A stretch of 64,000 nucleotides of DNA from G963662655 sp963666875 (GCA_963666875.2 CAXXPU010000014.1:124001-188000); one strand, 5' to 3'. Positions 50,784-59,994 are shown, numbered from the stretch's first letter. Notes: generated from the letters alone by a model not told the origin. Program-made: numbers and translations.

Positions 50784-52757
50784 TCAAGACAGATCGATAT
50801 CGAATATCAGGGTCGGAATGATCAGCTTCGAACGCCTTCCTCCCAGCTTGAGAAGGTCGAGGTATTTCTCCTTGGGTGCAAACGATCGCTTGAGATTACG
50901 GGACTGCTCGATATGCAAATGGTTCCCATCCTTCCGGTACGTTGCCCGGATGTTCCCGAACTCGTTCGAGTAATCGATGTCCGCAAGCTCCGATTGCAGG
51001 CTCCAGCCTTCCGGCGCGTGGATATCGATGATCTTGCTATAGACCTCGTCCTCATAAATCGCGATGCTGTTCTTCCGCTTGTCCGCATCGATCTTGTAGC
51101 GCTTCACGGACGCGGGTTCCAGGAGTCCGCTGGTCTGCATGACGGCTTCGTCCATCATGATCGACATCAGGTTATCGACCGTGTATTCGAACGAGTATCG
51201 CAGCGGTTTCCGCATATCTTCGAGATTGGCGATCTCGTAGGAAAAGTCTTCGATGTTGATATTCTTCCAGGTCAGCATGTTATCCATCAATTCGTCCTGC
51301 TCCTCGTTCTCGAGCTTCTCCCATGCCTTCCGGAACGCATACGCCGAACTGCCGTAAGCGACGAGTGTCTGCTTCACGTGTAGCGTGCCGTCGTCCAGGA
51401 TCGTGATGTCGTACTCCTCTTCCACGGTATTGTCCTCAGAAGCGGCCTCCGGCAACGTGATCCTGTTCGCGGGATCGTACGATCCGGTGACGAGCATGGC
51501 GGGTTGGCCGGAAAGGTCGGCGGGAATCTGGTTCCATTTCAGGTAGGCGAAATACGGGAAGGAGTACTGGTACTCCCCGTCGATCCCGATGCGCAATCCG
51601 GGAAGCGGATACTGCTGCAGATCGGCATATAACGGATCGAGATACCCGTTCATGGGATGGTGACAGATAATCAGGTTGCTGTTCACGCCGATCTGCTCCA
51701 GCATGAGCTTGGCAAGCCCGCAGAACTGATAGGGATTCGCTTTTCCCTTGTTCAGGATCTTCGCGCCGCAGTCGTAGATTTCATCGTATGTGATCTCGAT
51801 ATTGTCCTGCAGGTAGTTCACGATGCTGCGGATCTTTGCGACTTCCGTATCGGCATCAACCGTCAGACTATCGACCACATCATCGAAACGGGTTCCATAG
51901 AAGAATTGCTTTCCCTTTTGCGTGGGTATATTCTTGAGGATATAAGAAATCACATCTTCCCAAGACTGAGACAGATCCAGCATACCCAGCTTGTTAATCC
52001 TGTACTTGATATAGAGACCGTTGTCTTTTCGATAGGGCGAGTAGGATTCGTTAACATAGCTGTCCAGATTCTCCGCCGTGTAGGTTACGATAGTTCTCCC
52101 GTCATCGGTGGTCCGTTTATCCTTGACGAACGGCTCTTCCTCACCTACTTTCTTGCGGCTGAATGAAGCGTCCGTAGGCAGGTTCATGGTGAACGAGCTT
52201 TTCTGGCAGGGATCGTTGTGATCGAGGTCCATCATGCCTGTAAAATGGTAATTGAACTGCGAAAAATCTTCCCTGATCTGGTAACCCTCCTGGACGATGG
52301 TACCTTTGACGATGTTCGGATAGCTGATCTTGTAGTGCGTTCTATTATCGCCAAGATTTTCGACAATACAGTCTTCCAGCGAATAGATATTGATCGAACC
52401 ATCCGGGTAAAGCACCCTCAGATAGACGGCTTGCAGCTTCTGATACTGGTTTGTGTATGTCCCGAACCGGTCATGCCATTCGTTGGTAGGATCCATGATG
52501 ATGTATTCACGTTCCACCGTGTTGAAATACGCATAGACCTCTCTGTCCATGATGATTGTGTTCCCGTACTCGACCGTTTCGGAGTAATTAGAATAAATTA
52601 TATCCTCGTCGGGGTAGGCTGCGGCAAGCGAATCGATCTTGCTCTGATCGAATCCGAGTTCCACCGGAGGACTCAGCACAACGTAACTCTTGACACCACA
52701 TCCATTGAGGACCATCAGCATGACAATAATGATACCCGGAAGGCAAAGTCGTTTCAT
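50784..52757 (-). CDS. DUF3857 / transglutaminase-like lipoprotein
   Basis: A 657-residue lipoprotein (leader MKRLCLPGIIIVMLMVLNGC, Cys at 20). An N-terminal DUF3857-type beta domain is followed by a transglutaminase-like core at about residues 300-400 (KIRSIVNYLQDNIEITYD, then NPYQFCGLAKLMLEQIGVNSNLI with a Cys, and HH). The later DPT element of active enzymes is not obvious, so activity is uncertain. The last ~200 residues are beta-rich. It overlaps the preceding gene by four bases and so is coupled to it. Function unknown, probably envelope related. Confidence 0.78.
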   Translation of the reverse strand: MKRLCLPGIIIVMLMVLNGCGVKSYVVLSPPVELGFDQSKIDSLAAAYPDEDIIYSNYSETVEYGNTIIMDREVYAYFNTVEREYIIMDPTNEWHDRFGTYTNQYQKLQAVYLRVLYPDGSINIYSLEDCIVENLGDNRTHYKISYPNIVKGTIVQEGYQIREDFSQFNYHFTGMMDLDHNDPCQKSSFTMNLPTDASFSRKKVGEEEPFVKDKRTTDDGRTIVTYTAENLDSYVNESYSPYRKDNGLYIKYRINKLGMLDLSQSWEDVISYILKNIPTQKGKQFFYGTRFDDVVDSLTVDADTEVAKIRSIVNYLQDNIEITYDEIYDCGAKILNKGKANPYQFCGLAKLMLEQIGVNSNLIICHHPMNGYLDPLYADLQQYPLPGLRIGIDGEYQYSFPYFAYLKWNQIPADLSGQPAMLVTGSYDPANRITLPEAASEDNTVEEEYDITILDDGTLHVKQTLVAYGSSAYAFRKAWEKLENEEQDELMDNMLTWKNINIEDFSYEIANLEDMRKPLRYSFEYTVDNLMSIMMDEAVMQTSGLLEPASVKRYKIDADKRKNSIAIYEDEVYSKIIDIHAPEGWSLQSELADIDYSNEFGNIRATYRKDGNHLHIEQSRNLKRSFAPKEKYLDLLKLGGRRSKLIIPTLIFDIDLS

Positions 52758-54670
52758 TTCTTCTCCTTATCGATTGCGAACATGGATTTACGATTCTTGT
52801 CGTATTCCCGGATGCACTGGACCAGCTTGAGATTATCCTCTCCCTGTATCAAACCCGACATCATCAGTATCTCGTATTCGGCGTGGATTTTACCCTGATC
52901 CGAATTGCATCGAGCCTTGAAGTCCCACATGGTATCGACGATCTCGAGGCTGTCGGCGCAAGCAAGATATCCGGGCGCTTCGATATCGATCGTCAGCCTT
53001 CCGTGAAGCGGCGTGGAAGTATAGATCGGCGTGTCGCCTTCTCTCTTCAAGATCGCCTGACTATCGATCGAGAAGGGTGTTTTGGGCATATACAGCCTCT
53101 TGCTCGATACCGGTATCAGGCGGGTAAGCTTCGCCTTGGAATCGAATACAATCCTGGTCGAATCGACCTGCCTCAGCGTGAAATAATCGAGCGGTACATT
53201 GATGAATTGCTCGCTCAGGAAGTTGGTCAGAACGTTCTCGATCTCGAGATCGGTGTAGTGCTCGGACACCCTCAGGATATCGAGCATCATGCTGCCGCGC
53301 AGAATGATCTCCGCCCTGGCTCGGTCGAGCGAATCGGCTTGCGCGGTGATGTGAATATCATAGACAGGTTCAGTCAGATCGACCTCGATCACCTTTTTTA
53401 TTGGCGCTGTTCCTGAGATAATCAGCGCTTCCTTGCCGGCAAGCGCTTCGGACATCCGGTACGTCGAGCTTCCGACCCTGGTGGGGTCGAGGAACCGCGA
53501 TGTCCCATTATCGGACCAGTGGCAGATCATGTGGTCGTACAGATACGAATGAACGACATCGAACGGCGGCGACGGTCTGATCGAAACCAGCGCCAGATCG
53601 ACCTCGATACCATATAGCGACGCGAGATATCGCAGCAGCATCGATTTGTCCTTGCAGTCTCCGTACATGTTGTTGAGCGTATGGACAGGACTGTGCGGTA
53701 TGAACGAGAAACCGTTCTGATGCTCGGCGACATAGCGTACGTTCCTGCTGATGAAATCCTGCATGAGGTTGATACGCTCCTCATCGGTTTCCAGAGAATC
53801 CACCCGCGCGAACAACTCACCGATGCGATTGCGCGAGAAGCTGTTCAGCAGTTCCTTCTGCGCGTTCGGGTCCGGAACGATCGTGTCGATCAGGCTGTCC
53901 GGAATCGTAGGAGCTTCGTATAAAAGCTCATCACGTGTAGCGGAACATCGCGGCAATCTGCCTAAATACCACTGCGAGAACGTCTCCGGCGTGTTGGGTG
54001 TAAGCGATCTACCGTCTTTCGTGACCGTGATCAGCGCATACCCCAGGATTCCCGGAAACGGATCGTATTCTTCTTCTTCGATCGCCTCGACATTCTCGAT
54101 CCGGAGTGACGAGAAACTGATTCCCTTCTCGATAATGGGATCGAAATTGGAGCGGTTGCTGAAATAGGTGAAATCGACCTCGCACCCTATAGGCGCAGTG
54201 ACCTTGATCCAGATACGATTGACATCGAGGTCGCCGTGCAATGGAACGATCGGCAGGTTGGCGATGTGGCTGTATTCCGTCTTGTACAGGATCTTCAGGG
54301 TGTCGCCGATCTTCGGTTTCAATCTCGATGGAATGGTCACCCAGTTTCGTTTGTTGTCCGAATAAAAAACATCGCTCGAGTGAACGCTGCTCCACTTGAT
54401 CTCGTCGGTCAGGTCGGTCAAACCGAAACCGGCGCTCTGTTGCGTTATCGGATTGTCACCCGCCTCGTAGAAATAGAATGTTCGTTTATCCAGCGAACGC
54501 GTTGTCTGATACGTATAAACCAGCGTTGTCCAGCATTGCAGTTCATACGCGCCGTCCTCGTATTCGTCAATCTCGAAATCGTAGAGTTTGTTGATTGCAA
54601 AATCCGCCTGAAGCGCCGAAAGAGAAACACAGCTCAAGATAAAAATGATCCCAATGCAACGACCGAACAC
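52754..54670 (-). CDS. DUF3857 / transglutaminase domain secreted protein
   Basis: A 638-residue exported protein with leader MFGRCIGIIFILSCVSLSALQA. Residues ~20-280 fit DUF3857. Residues ~310-410 form a transglutaminase core with a full triad layout: Cys in YGDCKDKSMLLRYLASLYGI, His in DHMICHW, and Asp in RFLDPT. The C-terminal part is beta-rich. It starts at GTG behind GGGAGGA. It is the first gene of a two-gene unit with its paralogue, which starts within its last codons. The family is common in Bacteroidota and relatives; substrates are unknown. Confidence 0.83.
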   Translation of the reverse strand: MFGRCIGIIFILSCVSLSALQADFAINKLYDFEIDEYEDGAYELQCWTTLVYTYQTTRSLDKRTFYFYEAGDNPITQQSAGFGLTDLTDEIKWSSVHSSDVFYSDNKRNWVTIPSRLKPKIGDTLKILYKTEYSHIANLPIVPLHGDLDVNRIWIKVTAPIGCEVDFTYFSNRSNFDPIIEKGISFSSLRIENVEAIEEEEYDPFPGILGYALITVTKDGRSLTPNTPETFSQWYLGRLPRCSATRDELLYEAPTIPDSLIDTIVPDPNAQKELLNSFSRNRIGELFARVDSLETDEERINLMQDFISRNVRYVAEHQNGFSFIPHSPVHTLNNMYGDCKDKSMLLRYLASLYGIEVDLALVSIRPSPPFDVVHSYLYDHMICHWSDNGTSRFLDPTRVGSSTYRMSEALAGKEALIISGTAPIKKVIEVDLTEPVYDIHITAQADSLDRARAEIILRGSMMLDILRVSEHYTDLEIENVLTNFLSEQFINVPLDYFTLRQVDSTRIVFDSKAKLTRLIPVSSKRLYMPKTPFSIDSQAILKREGDTPIYTSTPLHGRLTIDIEAPGYLACADSLEIVDTMWDFKARCNSDQGKIHAEYEILMMSGLIQGEDNLKLVQCIREYDKNRKSMFAIDKEKK

Positions 54671-55001
54671 AGATCCTCCCAGATTTTTCCGATATTCCGC
54701 TCGATTACAGCGTATTGAAAAGACACCTTACAACAAAGCGTTTAACCAATACTGTGATCGGGAGATTTATCTGACAAGTTTTTTATCGACCGGCAGTTCG
54801 TTCAACGCAATCCGTAGTGAGCGACAGATTCCTCGGTTTCGATGATATCTCCATCTGATTTTCCTCAGTGTGAAGCATTATCGTATATCCAATATCCTCA
54901 AACCGTCATATATTCTACCATATATAGTTATTAATTGAATTATTAGACTTGACAATATTATAACCCATATACATTAATAATATTACCCGAAAGGAGGCTT
55001 C
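54671..55001. other. Divergent intergenic region, AT-rich
   Basis: A 331-base gap between divergent genes with no gene of its own. The right third is strongly AT-rich (repeated ATATAT and TTATT runs from 54890) and ends in the promoter and ribosome site of the 55002 gene. No clear operator or RNA was recognised. Confidence 0.6.
54949..54980 (+). promoter_or_regulatory. Candidate promoter for the 55002 gene
   Basis: TTGACA at 54949-54954 followed by TACATT (54970-54975, 15-base spacer) or nearby TTAATA; the -35 is perfect, the -10 choice uncertain. It lies 22 or more bases before the AAAGGAGG ribosome site. Confidence 0.45.
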
Positions 55002-55223
55002 ATGTCACGTGATAATCGGTCTGTTTCGCATGAGCGGCAGCATGAAATGGAAGAATTTCTAACGAAATACGTAATGAAACCGGTAACGGAAAACAATCTC
55101 CGCAAGATAAAAGAGCTTTGCCTGAGATTCAAGAACAATCCCTACTATTCACCTTTCAACAGGGCCTGCTTCCAGCTCTACCTTGCGGTCTATGCCGACT
55201 TCGAGAAATGGGATGAAGAATAA
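55002..55223 (+). CDS. Small hypothetical protein
   Basis: A 73-residue, charged, probably all-helical cytoplasmic protein without signal peptide or membrane segment. The best-looking stretch is ITEN-like helix TENNLRKIKELCLRFKNN, followed by PYYSPFNRACFQLYLAVYADFEKWDEE. An excellent AAAGGAGG site, a promoter and a terminator support it as a real gene. I do not recognise the family. Confidence 0.65.
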   Translation: MSRDNRSVSHERQHEMEEFLTKYVMKPVTENNLRKIKELCLRFKNNPYYSPFNRACFQLYLAVYADFEKWDEE

Positions 55224-55227
55224 AAAA

Positions 55228-55247
55228 ACCGGGCATTTCTGCCCGGT
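55228..55247. terminator. Terminator between convergent genes
   Basis: Stem ACCGGGCA / TGCCCGGT with loop TTTC. On the minus strand it is followed by a T-run (seven A on the plus strand at 55222-55228), so it best serves the leftward 57504 gene, and may also stop the 55002 transcript. Confidence 0.85.
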
Positions 55248-55266
55248 CTTATAAGCGAAAGATCGA

Positions 55267-57504
55267 CTATTCCGCGGTTACGCGATAGAAATATTTGTCT
55301 GCGCCCGGCGCGGAATCGATATATTCGGTGTTTGTCGTTGTGTCGTACGGCGCGAAGCCATCGTCCGGCAAGCTGGAGCGATAGATATTGTACTGTGTGG
55401 CATTTGTCACTGCCTGCCAGCTGATATGCATATCACCGTCGATTTCTTCGATATCGATGTCCAGCGGCGCATCGAGCTGTCCGCCGAGTACGTCGAGGCT
55501 CAACGGTATCGTGTAGGTTCCCGTTGCGTCGGCATTGTGAATAATGACCAGTTCGCCAGCATTCGATTCTCCGCCCGTCATGCCAACCGAACTGAATTCC
55601 AGCATCAAATCGACATAGTCACGGGCATAGCCGCTGACGCTGCCTTGCGCGTTCGAGGTGATGCTGACCCAGGTCTCGGTCGCTTCGAGTTCCAGCGCAA
55701 AGATACAGTCAACCGGTGTACCCTGCGTCATACCGACAAGAACCAGTTTACCGTAGATGAGGTCGGAAGAGAATGTCATACCACCGGCCATCTGTTCCGT
55801 ACATCCGCCAACGAGTGGCGCAACGTATGAATTTCCGGTAAGGGTGCCGGTCGAGGGATCGATCTCGATGAAGGTAGTTGCGGGATCTCCCGACTGATCG
55901 AAGCACCACAGGTTGCCCGATACAGGATTGTAAGCCATACCGTATGCAGCATCCGCGCCGGGTGAATCAATCACTTCGAGCACGTTACCTGCGGCATCGA
56001 ATCGTACGATATCGCTGCTGAAACTCTTGGTGTAGAATCCGCTGCCAGGAACATAGGCAAGCGCACGGATACAGGTCACGCCACCGAATTCCGCAGCTGT
56101 AAACGTAAACAGGTTTGTCTGTACACCCGTTGCGGGATCGATCTGCACGAAGTATGTTTCGTTTCCTGCGTAGAGGTAAGTTCCGTCATACGCCAGATCG
56201 CGCAGTCCCCAGCCGGTGTACTCGGCATTTTGCTCGTAGCTCGCGATGAGATTGCCAGCCGTATCCAGCTTGTAGATGTAGTTGGGATCGGCATCGTTGC
56301 CTGCGCCGGTTGCCCAGAAATATCCACCTGCGTATTCAACACCCAGAAGCTGAGCTTCACCTGTCGGTGTGCTTGCATCCAGGCTGAAAACGACATCACC
56401 AGCCTCACGAGTCAACGTTGGATTGCTGGTGACTGTCGGTGTCGTATCGTTACGCGGCGACGTATTCAATCTCGCGGTCGTAGTCGATGCGTTTGGATCG
56501 AACGACCGTGTGGGTGCGAAGAAATTCAGATAAGCATGGTACTCGAGCGTAGCGGGACCATCGTTTGTGATCCTGACTGCCTGCGCCTGAGTGTTTTCCG
56601 GATTGAGTTCGACTGCGACGGTAGTCGGATTGACCGCAATCTCGGCCCACTGTAGATAGAAGTTCTGATCTTCCACCTGATTTTCGAGTATTTCGACTGT
56701 CGCAGAATCTTCGAAATAGATCGATCCATCGGGAGGATTGCAGAGCATATCGTATGAACCGACATAGACATCCGTAAATTCATAGAAACCGGTTGCAGAC
56801 GTCGTGTAAGTCTGTCCATTGCCCAGTTCGACCAGCGCATTTTCGAGCGGCGTTGTCGTATTGTATGCATAGACATAGCCCTGAACACCGCCAGTAGCAG
56901 CCTCCGGTGCATCTGCATAAACTCTGGTGATCATCTCATACGCGGCGGTGCCCGTGTCGTATGGTGTCCAGCTGCCGGCCTCACCGACGTATGTGTGGAT
57001 CGTGTTTCCGGTCCCTCGATTCGCTGTAAGACTCGATGGGTGACCGCTTGCATCTACCGGAGCAACCACGATATAGAAGTCGTCTTGCATAATCAGCGGG
57101 AGCATGAAGGTATGCATTGTTTCAGTAGGATAGGGGACAGCTTCGAGGGTACTCTGATAAAGGATTGTCGAGCCATCCGCTCCATAGATTTTGAGTGTGA
57201 ATGTCGAATCGGGCCAGATATACGAAGAGTGCTGGTAGAAGTACAGCCCGACCTGTCTGATGGTTACGGGATAGCTCAGACCAAAATCGGCTGTCATCTG
57301 GAAGAGTGTTCCGCGCTCCGGAACTGGCCAATTCAGGTTGCTCATTTCCGATACATCAGCATAGTTGTACCATTGATATTCTCTTGATTCATCTCGCGAG
57401 GGACGCTGTGCCAGATCGGCGTCGCTTACGGGTGCTTCTGTTACAGACAACAGCACCGAAGACAAAACCAATAACAAGACGGTAACAGCAATAAGTCTTT
57501 TCAT
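55267..57504 (-). CDS. Large secreted beta-rich protein with CarboxypepD_reg-like and FN3-like domains
   Basis: A 745-residue exported protein with leader MKRLIAVTVLLLVLSSVLLSV. Residues ~210-275 look like a carboxypeptidase-regulatory-like unit (GGVQGYVYAYNTTTPLENALVELGNG, TTSATGFYEFTDVYVGSYDM). Residues ~370-600 have repeating strand patterns (GVEYAGGYFWATG, DLAYDGTYLYAGN, GMAYNPVSGNLWCFD) reminiscent of a beta-propeller. The last ~80 residues are FN3-like (WQAVTNATQYNIYRSS). No sorting tail is present. It has its own strong promoter and terminator, so it is monocistronic. Function unknown, probably surface or extracellular. Confidence 0.78.
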   Translation of the reverse strand: MKRLIAVTVLLLVLSSVLLSVTEAPVSDADLAQRPSRDESREYQWYNYADVSEMSNLNWPVPERGTLFQMTADFGLSYPVTIRQVGLYFYQHSSYIWPDSTFTLKIYGADGSTILYQSTLEAVPYPTETMHTFMLPLIMQDDFYIVVAPVDASGHPSSLTANRGTGNTIHTYVGEAGSWTPYDTGTAAYEMITRVYADAPEAATGGVQGYVYAYNTTTPLENALVELGNGQTYTTSATGFYEFTDVYVGSYDMLCNPPDGSIYFEDSATVEILENQVEDQNFYLQWAEIAVNPTTVAVELNPENTQAQAVRITNDGPATLEYHAYLNFFAPTRSFDPNASTTTARLNTSPRNDTTPTVTSNPTLTREAGDVVFSLDASTPTGEAQLLGVEYAGGYFWATGAGNDADPNYIYKLDTAGNLIASYEQNAEYTGWGLRDLAYDGTYLYAGNETYFVQIDPATGVQTNLFTFTAAEFGGVTCIRALAYVPGSGFYTKSFSSDIVRFDAAGNVLEVIDSPGADAAYGMAYNPVSGNLWCFDQSGDPATTFIEIDPSTGTLTGNSYVAPLVGGCTEQMAGGMTFSSDLIYGKLVLVGMTQGTPVDCIFALELEATETWVSITSNAQGSVSGYARDYVDLMLEFSSVGMTGGESNAGELVIIHNADATGTYTIPLSLDVLGGQLDAPLDIDIEEIDGDMHISWQAVTNATQYNIYRSSLPDDGFAPYDTTTNTEYIDSAPGADKYFYRVTAE

Positions 57505-57530
57505 AAGGACCTCCTTTGATCAATTGCATA

Positions 57531-57560
57531 AATATAGCACATTCCGTGTTTCGGTGTCAA
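57531..57560 (-). promoter_or_regulatory. Sigma-70-type promoter for the 55267-57504 gene
   Basis: Minus-strand TTGACA (57555-57560), 18-base spacer, TATATT (57531-57536), about 27 bases before the ATG, with AAAGGAGG between. Confidence 0.75.
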
Positions 57561-57655
57561 GAAAATCACACACGAAAACCACATTATTTTCGGTTTACTA
57601 TTTATTTGATCCCATACCATTTCGAAATGGGAGAAATCTTACCGGAAATCCGAAG

Positions 57656-57695
57656 AAAAAAAACGCCCTACGCAGCCCCTCACCGCGTAGAGCGC
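57656..57695 (-). terminator. Terminator of the ECF sigma operon
   Basis: Minus-strand stem CGCTCTACGC / GCGTAGGGCG (one T-G pair) with an 11-base loop, followed by a run of nine T. Confidence 0.85.
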
Positions 57696-57714
57696 TTGTT
57701 CACAGGTTATGGTT

Positions 57715-58254
57715 TTAGAAACGTCGATTACTTCTTCCGTGCTCCGGATTCACAGGTCCTTCACCGCAGTCCTTTCTGTGCATCGGGCGCATGCCGCGTC
57801 CACCACGATCTCCACGATCGCCTTCATGGGCGATCACTTGCAGGTACTGTTTCTGTTGATCGGCATTCAGCTGCTTGTAAACCTGTTCCTGCATCTCGAT
57901 CTTCATCTCCTGCAGTTCGGCACGCTTCGCGCTGATCTTGCGGGAAGCTGCTTTCGCGTCAGAGAATTTACCATCACGAAGGGCTTTCTGCAGATCCATT
58001 TCAAGCTTCTGGATATCGGCGTGGATATCGATTGTCTGTCGTCTGTGATTTTCGTGAATTTCCTCGATCGCATCATTTTGCGCGTCAGTCAGTTCCAGCT
58101 TCTGCATGAATCCGCCGCCGTGCGGTCTGTCTCCACAGTCTCCACAATCTCCACAATCTCCACAAGGCGTTCCCGGCGCCTCGTCATTAGCAATTAGCAC
58201 TGCAGAGAACAGCATCATGATCATTACCGTTGCAATTGTTATATACCGATTCAT
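57715..58254 (-). CDS. Spy/CpxP-like periplasmic protein with CGD tandem repeat
   Basis: A 179-residue exported protein with leader MNRYITIATVMIMMLFSAVLIA. Residues 31-42 are four exact CGD repeats (nine-base DNA repeat TGTGGAGAT/C), followed by RPHGGG. The rest is two-helix, LTxxQ-like: LTDAQNDAIEEIHENHRRQTI and LNADQQKQYLQVI. Spy/CpxP/ZraP proteins are periplasmic chaperones or metal sensors in envelope or metal stress. The Cys/His/Asp cluster suggests metal binding, though this is inference. It is the last gene of the sigma / anti-sigma / Spy-like unit, 12 bases after the previous gene. Confidence 0.8.
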   Translation of the reverse strand: MNRYITIATVMIMMLFSAVLIANDEAPGTPCGDCGDCGDCGDRPHGGGFMQKLELTDAQNDAIEEIHENHRRQTIDIHADIQKLEMDLQKALRDGKFSDAKAASRKISAKRAELQEMKIEMQEQVYKQLNADQQKQYLQVIAHEGDRGDRGGRGMRPMHRKDCGEGPVNPEHGRSNRRF

Positions 58255-58266
58255 TTTCTCCTCCTT

Positions 58267-58695
58267 CTAATCGGTGAAAGGACGATCTTGTCGTCTTGGT
58301 CTTGGTCTATTTTTCATATGTTCAAACATTTTCTCTCTCTGTTCGGGGGTCAGGTTCTTGCGAGCCTCGATCATGGTCTTGCCGATATTTTCTTCGAGAT
58401 CCTTCAGCAGATCAATCGAGCAATCAAGCTTGATCCGAAGTTCTTCATCGGTGATATCAGGATCGTGCAGCGATTTCATGAAATCGGTCTTGGCATCGCG
58501 GAACCGTTCTCGACAGTCGTGAATCAACTCACGGTTCTGGTGGATATTTTCCAGAAACTCGCGAGGAGGATGGGGTGGAAAGTCAGGCGGTAGATGGGGT
58601 CCTGCGATGAATCGATGATATACGAACGATCCGAGGAACGCCAGGTTGAACGCCAGCGAGATTATGACAAGGATTGATAAAGTTCTGTTGCTCAT
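58267..58695 (-). CDS. Membrane-anchored Spy/ZraP-like (metal-resistance type) protein
   Basis: A 142-residue protein. The N-terminal helix (LSILVIISLAFNLAFLGSFVY) anchors it and the rest is a helical Spy/CnrX/ZraP-like domain: LPPDFPPHPPREFLENIHQNRELIHDCRERF, then LTPEQREKMFEHM. I start at ATG 58695 with GGAGG; the open frame continues 135 bases upstream into the anti-sigma gene without support. In ECF systems of the CnrX/ZraP kind such proteins sense periplasmic metals or damage. It is the third gene of the unit, 28 bases after the anti-sigma factor. Confidence 0.78.
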   Translation of the reverse strand: MSNRTLSILVIISLAFNLAFLGSFVYHRFIAGPHLPPDFPPHPPREFLENIHQNRELIHDCRERFRDAKTDFMKSLHDPDITDEELRIKLDCSIDLLKDLEENIGKTMIEARKNLTPEQREKMFEHMKNRPRPRRQDRPFTD

Positions 58696-58723
58696 TCTTC
58701 TACCTCCGTAAGTATTCCGATGT

Positions 58724-59116
58724 TCATCCTTCAATCCCCGCATCGAAGCTATAAAGCGTTTCCGTTCCCATCGAGAAATCGTCGTACTGACTACTGCCAT
58801 TGGAAGCGATCTCTCCACTGGTAATAACACCGAGGAAGAACGCCGCTGCCGCTGATACCGCGATCGTTATCCGGGCAAACCAACTCAGGCTGTTGAAAGC
58901 CCTACGTCTGGATATCGCCAGAATGCGATCGATCGCCTGCTGCGGAACCGGCTCCTCTTCATACTGTGACAGGAAATCATTCACCGATGAGAGCGCTTCA
59001 AGCTCCGCCCGGCAATCCGCACACGCATCCAGGTGGCGACGAATCTCTTCAGGATTCCCGACTTCGCCATCCAGATATGCATTCAGCTTGTCTTTGATTT
59101 CATCACATTTCATCAT
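58724..59116 (-). CDS. Zinc-finger anti-sigma factor
   Basis: A 130-residue anti-sigma factor. The zinc-binding zf-HC2 motif is His28-x3-Cys32-x2-Cys35 (HLDACADC), with a further Cys4. A single transmembrane helix lies at about residues 81-101 (WFARITIAVSAAAAFFLGVIT). It binds the ECF sigma factor encoded just upstream and releases it on envelope signals. The periplasmic tail is short (about 30 residues), so sensing may use the two Spy-like proteins of the same operon. It starts 15 bases after the sigma gene. Confidence 0.88.
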   Translation of the reverse strand: MMKCDEIKDKLNAYLDGEVGNPEEIRRHLDACADCRAELEALSSVNDFLSQYEEEPVPQQAIDRILAISRRRAFNSLSWFARITIAVSAAAAFFLGVITSGEIASNGSSQYDDFSMGTETLYSFDAGIEG

Positions 59117-59131
59117 TAACTCCCCGGTCGG

Positions 59132-59665
59132 CTAATCGTTCCGACCATCACCCATTAAGACATCGCCGGTGGCGAAATCCTGTGATAAATATTTCTTCAG
59201 TTTTCGTTTCGCGCGGATCAAAAGCGAATCGATAGCGGATACCGTCGAATCCATGATCTCTGCGATTTCCTGATAACTCTTGTTCTCGTAATATTGAAGG
59301 TTGAGCGCAGATGCCTCGCGTTCGTTCAAGCGTCTGATCGCCGTGCGCACCAGCGCGTTCTTCTTGTCACGCATTTCCTGTTCGGGATCAAAGACCTTCT
59401 CGCTGGATGGCAGGAGTTCCGGCATCTCCAGCTCTGTGCTGCGTCCACGCTTCTTGATCAGATTGAGCGCTTTGTTGTGGGCAGCACGGTAGAGATACGA
59501 TTCATAATACTCCTCATCCACCTTCGGCATCTTCTGATAGAATGCCGCAAATACCTCCTGCAGAAGGTCCTCCGCGTCTTCGCGGCTCCGCACCATCCTC
59601 AGCAGGTAGTTGAATAGCTTCTGGCTGCATTTTGAGACTACCGTCTCGAATCGATCTCTCTTCAT
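59132..59665 (-). CDS. ECF-type RNA polymerase sigma factor
   Basis: A 177-residue ECF sigma factor. Region 2 is FNYLLRMVRSREDAEDLLQEVFAAFYQKMP, followed by YLYRAAHNKALNLIKKRGR. Region 4 is AIRRLNEREASALNLQYYENKSYQEIAEIMDSTVSAIDSLLIRAKRKLKKYL. It directs RNA polymerase to stress promoters and is held by the zinc-finger anti-sigma factor that follows. I start at ATG 59665 (MKRDRFETVV) with CGGAG upstream; the frame is open 84 bases further but that part has no ribosome site. It heads a four-gene unit ending at the terminator at 57656. Confidence 0.9.
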   Translation of the reverse strand: MKRDRFETVVSKCSQKLFNYLLRMVRSREDAEDLLQEVFAAFYQKMPKVDEEYYESYLYRAAHNKALNLIKKRGRSTELEMPELLPSSEKVFDPEQEMRDKKNALVRTAIRRLNEREASALNLQYYENKSYQEIAEIMDSTVSAIDSLLIRAKRKLKKYLSQDFATGDVLMGDGRND

Positions 59666-59753
59666 GAACACTCCGCAACTGAATACAGCAATCCGACCGA
59701 AATCCTGCAATAATTTTTTTTGCTCCGCTGCAAAACGAACGACATCCATGCTT

Positions 59754-59945
59754 GTAGGGGCAGGTCCCCGTGCCTGCCCATCCTTGAAGAAAACGCCGCT
59801 ATTGGGGGATTCGAATTTGCAAGCAAATTCACAGGAGATCGGCGGCTACAGTATTTGTAACGTTCGACCTCCGGGCGTACCTCTTTTGTAGCGTTCGACC
59901 TCCGGGCGAACTTCCCTTTGGGCAGGCACGGGGACCGGCCCCTAC
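59754..59945. repeat. Composite repeat island with two inverted REP units and direct repeats
   Basis: REP units lie at 59754-59781 (GTAGGGGCAGGTCCCCGTGC...) and inverted at 59920-59945. Between them are GGAGATCGGCGGCTAC at 59834-59849 (inverted relative to 4711-4727) and two 24-base direct repeats of the form GTAGCGTTCGACCTCCGGGC at 59857-59880 and 59888-59911, related to 4895-4918 on the opposite strand. No gene is seen in this gap. Confidence 0.8.
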
Positions 59946-59950
59946 AACGC

Positions 59951-59976
59951 AAAAAAAGCCCCGCGATGGGGGCTTT
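59951..59976 (-). terminator. Terminator after the PotD-like gene
   Basis: Minus-strand stem AAAGCCCC(C) / GGGGCTTT with a 5-base loop, followed by a T-run (seven A on the plus strand). Confidence 0.88.
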
Positions 59977-59994
59977 AAATAATACGATTTCAGA

